A DNA stretch of 64,000 nucleotides from Klebsiella aerogenes (GTDB taxonomy: Bacteria > Pseudomonadota > Gammaproteobacteria > Enterobacterales > Enterobacteriaceae), in assembly GCA_029027985.1 (NCBI GenBank), contig CP119076.1:2196422-2260421 (forward strand), written 5' to 3'. Position numbers and translations under genes: made by a program. The notes under the pieces are model-generated. The model searched no databases and was not told the DNA's origin. It saw only the letters and a program-made list of their open reading frames with translations. This document shows, piece by piece, positions 1 to 9,286 of this stretch (positions are counted from its first letter, which is position 1; every line of letters begins with the position of its first letter).

Positions 1-2172
1 CTCGCGCCATGCCGGCATTTCCTGCTGCGAGCGGCGATAAATCACCGTGGCTTTTTCTACGCCAGGGATACGCAGCGCCGCGCGAGCGCAGTCCATTGCC
101 GTGTTGCCTGCGCCGACAATGGCTACATGTTTACCTACCGCCAGGCGATCGCCGCGGTTGAAGGCGCGCAGGAAGTTGAGTGATTTGTGGATGTTTGGGT
201 TATCGCCGTTCAGCTTCACGCCGCTGTTTTTGTCGGTGCCGGTACCGACGAGAACATAACGGAACCCCTCCTGACGTAATTTTTCAACGGTCAACTGCGG
301 GTCGCAGCCGTAGACGATATTGACGCCATGATTGACGACAAACTCAATATCCTGCTGGATAAGTTCAGCGGGAATGCGGAATTGTGGAATGATATTTTTC
401 ACCACGCCGCCTGCGTTGGCTTCACGTTCAAACAAGGTGACCGGGTGGCCGGCACGGGCGAGGAAGTAGCCTGCGGCCAGCCCCGCCGGGCCTGCGCCAA
501 TCACTGCGACCGGGTTTCTGCTGCCGGAACCGGCAGGTTTATGCCAACGGCGCTGATACTCAGGCCAACCTTTCTCAAGCGCGATTTTTTTCAGATCGCG
601 GATATTCAGGGCGCTATCGTAATCGAGGCGCGTACAGTTGTACTGGCATTGGTGATCGCAGATGTGGCCGGTGATTGCCGGTAGCGCGTTCCGTTGGTAG
701 ATAAGTTCCAGCGCATCGGCATAGCGTTTCTCGCCCATCAGGCGGATATATTCCGGGATGTCCTGCTTGATGGCGCAGGCGCTGACGCATGGCGCAACGT
801 AGCAATCGGTCATCGGCAGCGGCTCGCCAACGTCGATACGATCTTCCGGTTTCCAGTGTTTTTGGGTGTACTCCATGCTGACCGCTTTTTCCGCCAATGC
901 GTTCAGGCGTTTGACGTCCACCTGATTCATTTCCCAGCCGTCGGCGTGTTCCAGCTCGCGCATGCATTGGCTGAGGCGCAGATAACCGCCGGGCTTCAGC
1001 AGATCGGTCGCCATGGTGATGGGGCGGATCCCGGTTTCGAAAATGTCGCGAATATTGAGCTGGCTAGCGCCACCGGAGTAGGAGATAGGCAGTTTGCCAT
1101 CGAATTCTCTCGACAGCAGCGCCGCGACGTTGATGGAGAGTGGAAACAGCGCGCGGCCCGACATATACATCTCGTCACCGGGCAGCGCCCCTTTATTATT
1201 AATGGTGCCGAGGGTGTTGGTCAGCTTCACGCCGAAACCGAGGTTTTTGCTTTTCGCCAGCGCCATCAGGCGTGTCAGCATCTCCAGCGCCTGGCCGATT
1301 TTAAGGTCATGGTCGAAGGATTCTTCGCTCAGGCCGATATAGCCAAAGCCGCAGGTATCCAGAATTTCACGCACACGAGGGTAACCCAGCAGCGTCGGGT
1401 TGAGTTTTACAAAGGTGTTGAGCTGTTTCTCTTCCAGCATATAGCGGCAGATCGCTTCGATTTCATCCGGCGGGCAGCCGTGCATGGTTGAGAGGGTGAC
1501 ACCTTGCACCAACTGCGCGGGGATGCGCTCCGCGAGGGTCGCCAGACGGGGGCGAATAGCGTCGAGGTTCAGACGGGCGAGGAAGGTGTCGTCGTGCAGC
1601 CAACGGTTCAGCGTTTGGCGATAGTGGGCGAATTTCGGCTGATCGGCAGCGTTCATCATGTTATCGATAAACTGCTGCATCGGCGGTTGCTTAATGCCAT
1701 CAAGGTTATAGCCGACGCTCATATTGAAAATGAACGATTTGCCGTTTTTTGCCGGTGTGAAGGGGAAAATTTCTTCCAGCAGGTGCAGGATAAACCACGC
1801 CTTCAGGTACTCGTCCCAGGCTTTTTGCAGCGTAAACTCTGTTGACCACTCCGTGTTAAAGCACTCGTCTTCTGCGTCGATACAGGGTTTTTCCAGCTCC
1901 AGACGGTCAAGGATCTGCACGGTTTTCAATTCGATAAACCGCCCACCGGTAAGCCAGGCGGTGATGATGTTCTGCGCTAACTGGGTATGAGGCCCGGCAG
2001 CCGGGCCGATAGGCGTGGCGCAGTGCTCGCCGAACACGTTGACCCGACGTTGGCTGGCGGGCGCATAGAATTGCTGCTCAGGAATACCAAAAATGGAATG
2101 GTGTTGTTGATACTCATCGAAAATGCGCGTCAATAATTCCTCAAACGGGACGGGACGCATGATATCCCCCAT
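1..2172 (-). CDS. ygfK: YgfK, putative Fe-S/flavin oxidoreductase subunit (3' end outside window)
   Basis: The first 724 codons of YgfK (about 1,030 residues in E. coli) are present; the gene runs off the left edge. The ATG at 2172 follows AGGAGAGGGTT and gives the family N-terminus MGDIMRP. The N-terminal half resembles dihydropyrimidine dehydrogenase-like proteins. Cysteine groups CYVAPCVSAC (near residue 455) and CDHQCQYNC (near 505) suit Fe-S binding, and GAGPAGLAAGY (near 555) and GAGNTAMDCAR (near 685) suit FAD/NAD(P) binding. It is usually annotated as a putative selenate reductase subunit. Its neighbours instead suggest electron transfer in purine or selenium-dependent hydroxylase metabolism, which is inference. 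A possible sigma-54 promoter lies about 70 bp upstream. Confidence 0.93.
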   Translation of the reverse strand, partial: MGDIMRPVPFEELLTRIFDEYQQHHSIFGIPEQQFYAPASQRRVNVFGEHCATPIGPAAGPHTQLAQNIITAWLTGGRFIELKTVQILDRLELEKPCIDAEDECFNTEWSTEFTLQKAWDEYLKAWFILHLLEEIFPFTPAKNGKSFIFNMSVGYNLDGIKQPPMQQFIDNMMNAADQPKFAHYRQTLNRWLHDDTFLARLNLDAIRPRLATLAERIPAQLVQGVTLSTMHGCPPDEIEAICRYMLEEKQLNTFVKLNPTLLGYPRVREILDTCGFGYIGLSEESFDHDLKIGQALEMLTRLMALAKSKNLGFGVKLTNTLGTINNKGALPGDEMYMSGRALFPLSINVAALLSREFDGKLPISYSGGASQLNIRDIFETGIRPITMATDLLKPGGYLRLSQCMRELEHADGWEMNQVDVKRLNALAEKAVSMEYTQKHWKPEDRIDVGEPLPMTDCYVAPCVSACAIKQDIPEYIRLMGEKRYADALELIYQRNALPAITGHICDHQCQYNCTRLDYDSALNIRDLKKIALEKGWPEYQRRWHKPAGSGSRNPVAVIGAGPAGLAAGYFLARAGHPVTLFEREANAGGVVKNIIPQFRIPAELIQQDIEFVVNHGVNIVYGCDPQLTVEKLRQEGFRYVLVGTGTDKNSGVKLNGDNPNIHKSLNFLRAFNRGDRLAVGKHVAIVGAGNTAMDCARAALRIPGVEKATVIYRRSQQEMPAWRE

Positions 2173-2243
2173 AACCCTCTCCTTTATCAGTGCAATCAAA
2201 TTTGCCGGTTGGTCGTGCTTATTCCGGCGGATAGTTCAAAAGG

Positions 2244-2259
2244 AGCAACAATCGAACCA
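2244..2259 (-). promoter_or_regulatory. Candidate sigma-54 promoter of ygfK
   Basis: Read on the minus strand the site is TGGTTCGATTGTTGCT. It has GG and GC exactly ten bases apart and a perfect -12 box (TTGCT). The -24 box differs from TGGCACG at two bases. It would give a leader of about 60 nt before the ygfK ATG. The cluster encodes its own sigma-54 activator (YgeV), which makes the assignment more likely. Confidence 0.5.
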
Positions 2260-2438
2260 GTTATTAAGGAGTCGGGGTGCGAAGAAATAAAAATGTGAGA
2301 GAGATCTAAAGTTAGACCTGCTTTGTGAATGTGCTCACGGTGTGGTAATGCGAATTAAAATCACTCTATATTTTTATTCGCGCAGATTTCTCAAAATCAG
2401 CGGTGAAATATCACAATGATAATTTATCGCGGCGAGTA

Positions 2439-3011
2439 TTATTTATACTGGTTTTCCAGCCGAATAAAGTCGGCGGGAGTATCGATATCCAGAATCATTT
2501 GCGGGTAATCTAACTCCAGACAGCGATGGCGGCTATTTAATAATCGTTTGCGCATGGAACCGGGTTGGTCACAGGTTATTAGCTGGCGCAATTGCGTACT
2601 GGCAATGAGAATGGGGTGGCCCGGTACGCCTTGATATTGCGGCAGAAGCGCGCTATCGCCGCGCTGCTGCCACAATGTCTGGAAAAGGGCCGCGGGCAGG
2701 CAGGGTAAATCGCCAAGGCTAATAAAGCAGTAATCGCTGCGCACCTGGCCTGCGCCGGTAAGGACGGAAGAAAACAACCCCTGTTGATAATCGGGATTAT
2801 ACACCAGGGTTATTTGCGGATGCAGGGCGTAGCGTTCGTACAGTTCCTGGGCGCGAAAGCCACTAACCAGAATAATACGAGAGCAGAATTGCAGGGCATT
2901 TTTAATACTTACATCAAGTATTGTTTCACCGCGCCAGGGTAACATCATTTTCCATTGTCCCATCCGGGAGGACAATCCGGCAGCGGTAATAATGCAATCG
3001 ACCTGCTTCAT
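2439..3011 (-). CDS. mocA: Molybdenum cofactor cytidylyltransferase MocA
   Basis: A 190-residue nucleotidyltransferase that transfers CMP from CTP to molybdopterin to make the MCD cofactor of xanthine dehydrogenase-type enzymes. The MobA-like N-terminal signature AAGLSSRMGQWKMMLPW is present, as is LDIDTPADF near the C-terminus. I chose the ATG at 3011 (MKQVDCIITAAG) because it follows GAGGAGG and matches the E. coli length of about 192. A longer reading from 3047 would overlap yqeC. It is divergent from yqeC across 34 bp. Its position beside ygfK, yqeB and yqeC fits cofactor supply for a molybdenum hydroxylase encoded outside the window. Confidence 0.9.
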   Translation of the reverse strand: MKQVDCIITAAGLSSRMGQWKMMLPWRGETILDVSIKNALQFCSRIILVSGFRAQELYERYALHPQITLVYNPDYQQGLFSSVLTGAGQVRSDYCFISLGDLPCLPAALFQTLWQQRGDSALLPQYQGVPGHPILIASTQLRQLITCDQPGSMRKRLLNSRHRCLELDYPQMILDIDTPADFIRLENQYK

Positions 3012-3045
3012 ACTCCTCCTCGAATAATGGAATCTTCTCTGACGC

Positions 3046-3804
3046 ATGGAAAATATACCGCATCTTAACGCTCTGTTTTGTGATTTAGGCGTAAATGACG
3101 ACCCGTTGCTTATTTCCGCCGTCGGCGCGGGCGGAAAAACCAGTACGTTAATGTGGCTGGCGCAGCGTTTTTGCGAGGCGGGTCGGCGGGTGCTGCTGAC
3201 GACGACTACGCATATGTATCTTCCGGCATCGCTACCGGTGCTGTTTTGCCACGACCCGCTGGCGCTGCCAGCGGCGGTGTGGCAGCGTCCGCTACAGGCT
3301 TGCTATTCCTCGTGGCTGGCGCCGGTCGGGAAGGTCCGCGGATTTAGCCCCCGGCAGCTCGATGCGCTCCTAGCCGCAGGCCATGTTGACGTGGTACTGG
3401 TCGAAGCCGACGGCGCTCACGGTTTTGCTCTAAAAGCGCCAGATGAGCACGAACCTTGCATACCTCAATCCTGTTGCTGCGTAATTGCCGTCATGGGGGC
3501 CTGGAGGCTCGGGCAATTCGTTGGGCCAGCGACAGTTCATCGCTGGCCTCTTTTTTCCCGGATCACCGGCGTGGCGCCGGAGACGACGCTGAGTTGGCCG
3601 ATATTGTACCGCCTCATTGCGCATCCACAGGGCGCGTTTAAAGGCGTGCCGCCGGGCAGTCGACGCATCCTGTTGCTGAATCAGCTTTCTCAAAATGAGA
3701 ATTTACCGGAGAAAGCGCACTTGCGGCAGTGGGGGATTGACGCGCTGTGGGCGGGAGCCGTGCAGGAACATCCGGCGATTACGCGACGACGAACAAGAGA
3801 GTGA
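3046..3804 (+). CDS. yqeC: Selenium cofactor biosynthesis protein YqeC
   Basis: A 252-residue P-loop protein with GAGGKTS at residues 27-33 and LVEADGAHG near residue 115, both typical of YqeC. The family always travels with selenium-dependent molybdenum hydroxylases and is thought to help mature their labile selenium cofactor; the exact reaction is not settled. It starts 34 bp from divergent mocA and lies 42 bp upstream of yqeB on the same strand, so yqeC-yqeB is probably one transcript. Length is normal for the family. Confidence 0.88.
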   Translation: MENIPHLNALFCDLGVNDDPLLISAVGAGGKTSTLMWLAQRFCEAGRRVLLTTTTHMYLPASLPVLFCHDPLALPAAVWQRPLQACYSSWLAPVGKVRGFSPRQLDALLAAGHVDVVLVEADGAHGFALKAPDEHEPCIPQSCCCVIAVMGAWRLGQFVGPATVHRWPLFSRITGVAPETTLSWPILYRLIAHPQGAFKGVPPGSRRILLLNQLSQNENLPEKAHLRQWGIDALWAGAVQEHPAITRRRTRE

Positions 3805-3846
3805 CGCCCCGGCGTGGGCGAATAGCGGATACCCATTGAGGTTGTT

Positions 3847-5472
3847 ATGAATATTTTCTCTGAAGCGGCAAAACTCGAAGCACAGAATCGCCCGTTCGCG
3901 CTGGCGCAGATTGTCGATAGTCGCGGCTCAACACCGCGTCATTCGGCGCAAATGTTAATCCGCGAAGATGGCTCGATTGTCGGCACCATCGGTGGCGGCA
4001 TGATCGAGCGCAAAGTGATTGAACAAGCGTTGGAAGCGTTAAGCGAAAAGGCGTCGCGCATGTTCCATGGGCGGATGGCGCGCAGCGGCAGCGACGCCGT
4101 CGGCTCTGACTGCGGCGGGGCGATGTCGGTTTATATTAGCGTTCACGGCCTACGCCCGCGTCTGGTGCTGATCGGCGCCGGGCACGTTAACCGTGCGGTG
4201 GCGCAAAGCGCCGCGCTGCTGGGCTTTGAAGTGACGGTGGCCGATATCTACGCGGAGAGCCTGAACCCCGATTACTTCCCACCGGCGACACAGCTGCTGC
4301 ATGCCGACACCTTCAGCGAGGCGGTGGACAAACTGGCGATCCGCGACGATAACTTTGTGCTGATCGCCACCAATAATAAAGACCGCGAGGCGCTGGATAA
4401 GCTGATTGAACAACCGGTCGCCTGGCTTGGCCTGCTGGCCAGTCGCCGTAAAGTGCAGGTGTTTTTGCGCCAGCTTCGCGAAAACGGCGTGTCTGCAGAG
4501 CACATTGAGCGCTTGCATGCGCCGGTAGGCTATAACATCGGCGCCGAAACGCCGCATGAAATCGCGATTAGTATTCTTGCTGAAATTCTGCAGGTGAAAA
4601 ATCGCGCCCCTGGCGGCCTGATGATGGCGGCTACGCATCCGTCGCAGCACCTGCGGGTGGCGATCCGCGGCGCCGGCGATATCGCCACCGGCGTGGCGTT
4701 ACGTCTGTGGCACGCAGGGTTCAAGGTTGTGATGCTGGAAGTGGCGAAACCGACGGTGATCCGCCGTAGCGTCGCTTTCGCCCAGGCGGTATTCGATGGC
4801 GAGATGACGGTTGAAGGCGTGAAGGCAAAACGCGCGTCGTCGGCGCAAGAGGCTCTCCGCATCGCCGAGAACGGCGCAATCCCTGTGCTGGTGGATCCAC
4901 TGTGTGAATCACTGAACGAACTCAAGCCCGCCTGCGTGGTGGATGCCATTCTGGCGAAAGAGAATTTTGGTACTCAACAGGAAATGGCGCCTGCGGTGAT
5001 TGCGCTGGGACCTGGATTCTGCGCTGGGGTGGATTGTCATGCGGTTATTGAAACCAATCGCGGCCACTGGCTGGGGCAGGTGATTTATGACGGCAAAGCG
5101 CAGGAAAATACCGGCATTCCGGGTAATATTCTTGGTCATACGTCGCGGCGGGTGATCCGCGCGCCGGGGGCGGGAGTGATGCGTGCGAGAGTCAAATTAG
5201 GTGATATCGTTAGCGAAGGAGATATCATCGCCACCATTGGCGAGACCGAAATTGCCGCGCCGTTAAGCGGGATGGTGCGTGGTTTGCTCAGCGATGGGCT
5301 GGTCGTCGACAGTGGTTTTAAAATCGGCGATATCGACCCACGCGGCGCCAGCGCCGATTTTACCAGCGTCTCCGATAAGGCGCGCGCCATTGGCGGCGGC
5401 GTACTGGAAGCGTTGATGACCTTGATGAATCAGCGGGTAAATGCGAAGAGCCTGCTGTTGTCGGTCGCGTAA
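3847..5472 (+). CDS. yqeB: Selenium-dependent molybdenum hydroxylase accessory protein YqeB
   Basis: A 541-residue two-part protein. Residues 1-100 are an XdhC/CoxI-type domain (GSTPR, GTIGGG, SDCGGAMSVY). Residues about 105-250 are the XdhC Rossmann domain with IGAGHVN. From about 265 onward is an EF2563-type module starting IRGAGDIATGVALRLWHAG. XdhC-type proteins help insert the sulfurated molybdenum cofactor; the EF2563 module marks selenium-dependent members. It follows yqeC by 42 bp. A GC hairpin with a short T-run follows the stop codon. Confidence 0.9.
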   Translation: MNIFSEAAKLEAQNRPFALAQIVDSRGSTPRHSAQMLIREDGSIVGTIGGGMIERKVIEQALEALSEKASRMFHGRMARSGSDAVGSDCGGAMSVYISVHGLRPRLVLIGAGHVNRAVAQSAALLGFEVTVADIYAESLNPDYFPPATQLLHADTFSEAVDKLAIRDDNFVLIATNNKDREALDKLIEQPVAWLGLLASRRKVQVFLRQLRENGVSAEHIERLHAPVGYNIGAETPHEIAISILAEILQVKNRAPGGLMMAATHPSQHLRVAIRGAGDIATGVALRLWHAGFKVVMLEVAKPTVIRRSVAFAQAVFDGEMTVEGVKAKRASSAQEALRIAENGAIPVLVDPLCESLNELKPACVVDAILAKENFGTQQEMAPAVIALGPGFCAGVDCHAVIETNRGHWLGQVIYDGKAQENTGIPGNILGHTSRRVIRAPGAGVMRARVKLGDIVSEGDIIATIGETEIAAPLSGMVRGLLSDGLVVDSGFKIGDIDPRGASADFTSVSDKARAIGGGVLEALMTLMNQRVNAKSLLLSVA

Positions 5473-5474
5473 GC

Positions 5475-5494
5475 AGCGGCGCGAAGCCGCTTTT
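5475..5494 (+). terminator. Rho-independent terminator after yqeB
   Basis: AGCGGC and GCCGCT form a 6-bp stem around a 5-base loop, followed by TTTT, immediately after the yqeB stop codon. Confidence 0.6.
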
Positions 5495-5496
5495 CT

Positions 5497-5522
5497 GCCG
5501 GGTGGCGCTACGCCTACCCGGC
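5497..5522. repeat. REP-type palindromic element
   Basis: The imperfect palindrome begins GCCGGGTGGCG and ends CGCCTACCCGGC, the typical form of enterobacterial REP units. It lies between the convergent yqeB and yqeA genes, the usual REP location. Only one clear unit is visible; a second GC-rich inverted repeat (GTCGCCC...GGGCGAC, about 5567-5596) may be a degenerate partner. Confidence 0.7.
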
Positions 5523-5609
5523 CTGGATTTCGTGCCATTTGTCGCTTCAGTAAGCACAGAAACCGTCGCCCTGCTAAGCGCAGCGCCGCCGGGCGACTAG
5601 CGGCTCTCG

Positions 5610-6542
5610 TTACCCTTCAATGACCGTTCCGGTCTTACCTTCAATGCCTTCTTTGGCTTTATTCAATACGGTAATCAGCGCCTTGCGGCCCGGACGTGAA
5701 CGGGCGAATGACGCGGCGGCTTCGACCTTCGGCAGCATCGACCCCTTGGCGAAATGTCCCTCGCGAATAAACTGTTCGGCATCGCTGAGCGACAGCTTAT
5801 CCAGCCACTGTTCGTCAGGCTTGCCAAAGTTGATGGCCACTTTCTCTACCGCAGTCAGAATAATCAGCATGTCCGCGTCGATCATCGCCGCCAGTTTGGC
5901 GCTGGCCCAGTCTTTATCGATAACCGCGCTGGCGCCGCGTAGATGATTGCCTTCGCGAATCACCGGGATCCCGCCGCCGCCAGCGGTAATCACCACATGA
6001 CAAGCATCCATCAATGCTTTTACCGTCTCTTTCTCGACAATATCTACCGGCTGCGGCGAGGCGACAACACGGCGATAACCGCGTCCGGCATCCTCTTTCA
6101 TGATGTAACCCTGGCGAGTCAGCTGTTCGGCTTCCTGCTGACTGAAAAATGAGCCAATTGGCTTGGTTGGGTTTTTAAAGGCCGGGTCGTTGGCGTCGAC
6201 TTCCACCTGAGTAATGATCGTCGCGACGGGAATATGCATCGAGCGCGACAGGAGCTCTTCGCGCAGGGCGTTTTGCAGATCGTAGCCGATATAGCCCTGG
6301 CTCAGCGCCACGCAGACCGACATCGGCAGCATCGGCGTATGAGCCTCGGTTTTGGCGGCGGCTTCGAAGGCAAGGTTAATCATCCCTACCTGCGGGCCGT
6401 TACCGTGGGTGACGACCACCTGGTGGCCCTGAGCGATTAAATCGACGATGGCCTGCGCGGTTTGCTTGACGGCCTGCATTTGTCCAGCCAGATCGTCGCC
6501 GAGCGCGTTGCCGCCCAGGGCGAGTACAATTTTCTTACTCAT
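5610..6542 (-). CDS. yqeA: Carbamate kinase YqeA
   Basis: A 310-residue carbamate kinase (ArcC family). It makes ATP from carbamoyl phosphate and ADP, releasing carbamate that breaks down to ammonia and CO2. Visible signatures are ALGGNALG at the N-terminus, THGNGPQVG near 45 and the glycine-rich ITAGGGGIPV near 205. It is the last gene of the leftward run ygeW-ygeX-ygeY-hyuA-yqeA, 11 bp after hyuA. With the carbamoyltransferase-like YgeW at the front of the operon, a substrate-level ATP-yielding step is likely, but the true carbamoylated substrate is unknown. Confidence 0.93.
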   Translation of the reverse strand: MSKKIVLALGGNALGDDLAGQMQAVKQTAQAIVDLIAQGHQVVVTHGNGPQVGMINLAFEAAAKTEAHTPMLPMSVCVALSQGYIGYDLQNALREELLSRSMHIPVATIITQVEVDANDPAFKNPTKPIGSFFSQQEAEQLTRQGYIMKEDAGRGYRRVVASPQPVDIVEKETVKALMDACHVVITAGGGGIPVIREGNHLRGASAVIDKDWASAKLAAMIDADMLIILTAVEKVAINFGKPDEQWLDKLSLSDAEQFIREGHFAKGSMLPKVEAAASFARSRPGRKALITVLNKAKEGIEGKTGTVIEG

Positions 6543-6553
6543 GAATTCCTCAC

Positions 6554-7960
6554 TTAAGATGCGATTCCGCTGACGGGGACGTTAGCGGTAGAAAAGGGTT
6601 CCCGGCGTAAAAAACGCCCCTGGCCAGCGCTGCCGGTAAAGGCGCCGTTATCGAAAATAACCCGGCCATGCGACAGGGTCTGGCGAATAGCGCCCTGGCA
6701 AATAAAGCCCTCCCACGGCGAATAGTCGGCGTTATCGTGCAGCATTTCGTGGCGGATAGTGGTGGTACGCTGCGGGTCGATAATCACCACATCGCCATCC
6801 GCGCCAGGCGCCAATAGCCCTTTTTTCGGCCACAGACCAAATAGCTTCGCAGGGGTGGCGCTGGTCAGCGCCACGAAGCGCTGTGGTGAAATACGCCCGC
6901 TCATCACGCCGTGTGAGAACATCAGTAGCAGGCGGTTTTCCACACCCGGCAGGCCATTCGGACAGCGGCTAAAATCGCCGCCGGAGATCTGTTGGCGCTG
7001 AGCCATTGAGAAAGCGCAGTGATCGGTGGCCACCACGTCAATCGAACCATCGGCGATGCCGCACCACAGGGCATCATTGTTGCTGGCGTTACGTAGCGGT
7101 GGGCTTAGCAGGTAGCCGAGGGCATCATCACGTTCATAACAGCGATCGTCGAGCAACAGATACTGTGGACAGGTTTCAATCCACACCGGTTGATGCCGTC
7201 GCTGTGCGAGACGTAGGTACTCCAGCCCCAGGCCGTTGGAGAGATGTACGATATACAACGGCGCGTTGTCGGCGAGCCGGGCGAGGTTGATCATTCGCGC
7301 GATAGCTTCCGCTTCGCACTCCAACGGGCGGCTGAGGGCGTGATAACGCGGCGCGGTTTTCCCGACGGCCAAAAACTCGGCCCGTTTACGGGCGATGGCG
7401 GCGTCGTTTTCCGGGTGAACGGTGGTCAGCGCGCCCGCGCGATGCAAATGACGCATGGCCTGCAGTATTTCATCATCGTTCAACTTATATTGGTACGTCA
7501 GATACAGCTTGAAGCTGCTAATACCGGCCTCGACCATCATCGGGATTTCGTCGAGGATGGCATGATTGATATGCTGGATAACGCCATGAAAGCTATAGTC
7601 GATCACCGCTTTATAAGCGGCATAACCGTGATAGGCCTCCAGTTGATGGCGGAGATTGCATCCGGCGGGACCGAAGCCCATATGGTCGACAATGGTGGTG
7701 GTACCGCCGCAGGCGGCAGCGCGGGTGCCGGTGAAGAAATCATCGCAGCTGCGGGCGTGACCGGTATCGATATTAAAGTGGGTATGAACGTCGATGCCGC
7801 CGGGCATCACATAGCAGCCAGCGGCGTCGATGGTTTGGCAAGGTTCGGTTGGGGTTATCTGTTCGGCGAGCTGGCTGACCAGACCATCCTCAATTAGCAG
7901 GTCCTGTTTTGCCTGGCCGTCGGCGTTGACCACAATGCCGTTTTTAATCAGTACGCGCAT
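6554..7960 (-). CDS. hyuA: D-phenylhydantoinase-type amidohydrolase HyuA
   Basis: A 468-residue cyclic amidohydrolase related to dihydropyrimidinase. It opens hydantoin-like rings at a binuclear metal centre. Metal-binding features are H59 and H61 (DVHTHFN), the lysine that is carbamylated (K151 in SSFKLYLTYQ), H182 (TVHPEN) and DVVATDHC near 310. I chose ATG 7960 (MRVLIKNG), as in the E. coli protein, over an upstream alternative at 8002. It is fourth in the ygeW-to-yqeA operon. The natural substrate is not established; ring opening of a purine-derived hydantoin or ureido compound is inference. Confidence 0.92.
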   Translation of the reverse strand: MRVLIKNGIVVNADGQAKQDLLIEDGLVSQLAEQITPTEPCQTIDAAGCYVMPGGIDVHTHFNIDTGHARSCDDFFTGTRAAACGGTTTIVDHMGFGPAGCNLRHQLEAYHGYAAYKAVIDYSFHGVIQHINHAILDEIPMMVEAGISSFKLYLTYQYKLNDDEILQAMRHLHRAGALTTVHPENDAAIARKRAEFLAVGKTAPRYHALSRPLECEAEAIARMINLARLADNAPLYIVHLSNGLGLEYLRLAQRRHQPVWIETCPQYLLLDDRCYERDDALGYLLSPPLRNASNNDALWCGIADGSIDVVATDHCAFSMAQRQQISGGDFSRCPNGLPGVENRLLLMFSHGVMSGRISPQRFVALTSATPAKLFGLWPKKGLLAPGADGDVVIIDPQRTTTIRHEMLHDNADYSPWEGFICQGAIRQTLSHGRVIFDNGAFTGSAGQGRFLRREPFSTANVPVSGIAS

Positions 7961-8011
7961 AAAAACTCCAGACTCCCGCCGACGTGCGGCGGGAGGAATC
8001 ACCGTTCGAAC

Positions 8012-9223
8012 TTACTCCGTAGCCAGCCAGCTCAGCGGGATGGCGGCGTACATGGCGGCGCAGGTCACCAGATGCTGTTTCCAGGTTTTTTCGTTCGGCG
8101 CATGCGCCTCCGGCTCTTTACCCGGCCCGAAACCGATGACCGGGATACCGTGACGGCCCATGATGGAAACCCCGTTGGTGGAGAAGGTCCACTTGTCGAC
8201 CACTGGCGCTTTACCGAACAACCCTTCATAGGCGTTGCTGAGCGCACGCACGGTGAAGTGGTTCTCTTCCACTTTCCAGGTTGGGAAGTAGCATTCCGTT
8301 GGGTAAACCAGGCCGGTCCAGGAAGGGCGCTCGTAGTTGTACATTGAGACCACTGCGCCAGCTTTTTGCACCGCAGGCAGCGCGCGGATTTCGTCCAGCG
8401 CGCCTTCCCAGGTTTCGCCCCAGGTCAGACGGCGGTCGATAGACACCGCGCAACTGTCGGCGACCGCACAGCGGCTTGGCGAAGTAAAGAAGATTTCGGA
8501 AACGGTGAGGGTGCCTTTACCGAGGAACTCATCGTTGCCAAGATTGTGGGAAAGATCCTGCAGTTCGTTAAGAATCGGCCCCATTTTGAAGATCGCGTTG
8601 TCGCCGCGTTCCGGCGCTGAGCCGTGGCAGCTGACGCCTTGCACGTCGACGCGAATTTCCATACGCCCGCGTTGGCCGCGATAGATTTGGCAGTCCGTTG
8701 GTTCGGTACTGACCACGAACTCCGGGCGAATGCCGGACTGTTCGATGATGTACTGCCAGCACAGACCATCACAATCCTCTTCCTGTACTGTACCGGTTAC
8801 CAGCAGGGTATATTCATCTTCCAGACCGAGGTCCTTGATGATTTTCCCGGCGTAGACCATTGACGCCATGCCGCCTTCCTGGTCAGACGCGCCGCGCCCG
8901 CCGATCAGCTCATCGGTTTCCATTCCTTGATAGGGGTCGAAGGTCCAGTTCTTGATGTTACCGATGCCAACGGTATCAATATGCGCGTCCATAGCGACCA
9001 GTCGAGGGCCATGGCCGATATAGCCCAGCACGTTGCCCATCGGGTCGATCTCGACTTTATCGAAGCCGATTTTTTCCATTTCTTCTTTGATTCGATGCAC
9101 CACGCGCTTTTCGTCACAGCTTTCGCTGGGGATGGCGATCATATCGCGCAGAAAACGGGTCATATCTTGCTGGTAGTGGTTTGCTTTTTCGACAATCAGT
9201 TTAAAAGGAATGTGCTTAGCCAT
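8012..9223 (-). CDS. ygeY: M20-family hydrolase YgeY
   Basis: A 403-residue zinc-dependent amidohydrolase/peptidase of the M20 family. Metal and catalytic signatures are MDAHIDTVG (near 75), [11 protein letters not shown] (near 108), TVQEEDCDG (near 145) and STEPTD (near 175). It lies between ygeX and hyuA with 50-64 bp spacers, consistent with one transcript. ygeX and ygeY neighbours occur widely in anaerobic gut bacteria in gene sets linked to uric acid breakdown; the exact bond it cleaves is not shown by the sequence. Confidence 0.92.
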   Translation of the reverse strand: MAKHIPFKLIVEKANHYQQDMTRFLRDMIAIPSESCDEKRVVHRIKEEMEKIGFDKVEIDPMGNVLGYIGHGPRLVAMDAHIDTVGIGNIKNWTFDPYQGMETDELIGGRGASDQEGGMASMVYAGKIIKDLGLEDEYTLLVTGTVQEEDCDGLCWQYIIEQSGIRPEFVVSTEPTDCQIYRGQRGRMEIRVDVQGVSCHGSAPERGDNAIFKMGPILNELQDLSHNLGNDEFLGKGTLTVSEIFFTSPSRCAVADSCAVSIDRRLTWGETWEGALDEIRALPAVQKAGAVVSMYNYERPSWTGLVYPTECYFPTWKVEENHFTVRALSNAYEGLFGKAPVVDKWTFSTNGVSIMGRHGIPVIGFGPGKEPEAHAPNEKTWKQHLVTCAAMYAAIPLSWLATE

Positions 9224-9286
9224 GAATTAACTCTCCAGTCCTGGTTTCCCGCACGGCGGGATGAATGTGTTGAGTACATTGATTGT

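Noticed and set aside
694..1491. A 265-codon plus-strand open frame at the left edge
   Set aside because: It is antisense to the well-conserved ygfK reading frame, which runs without a stop through the whole region.
2200..2222. GGCAAATTTGATTGC as a sigma-54 promoter for ygfK
   Set aside because: The GG and GC are eleven bases apart instead of ten; the site at 2244-2259 has the right spacing.
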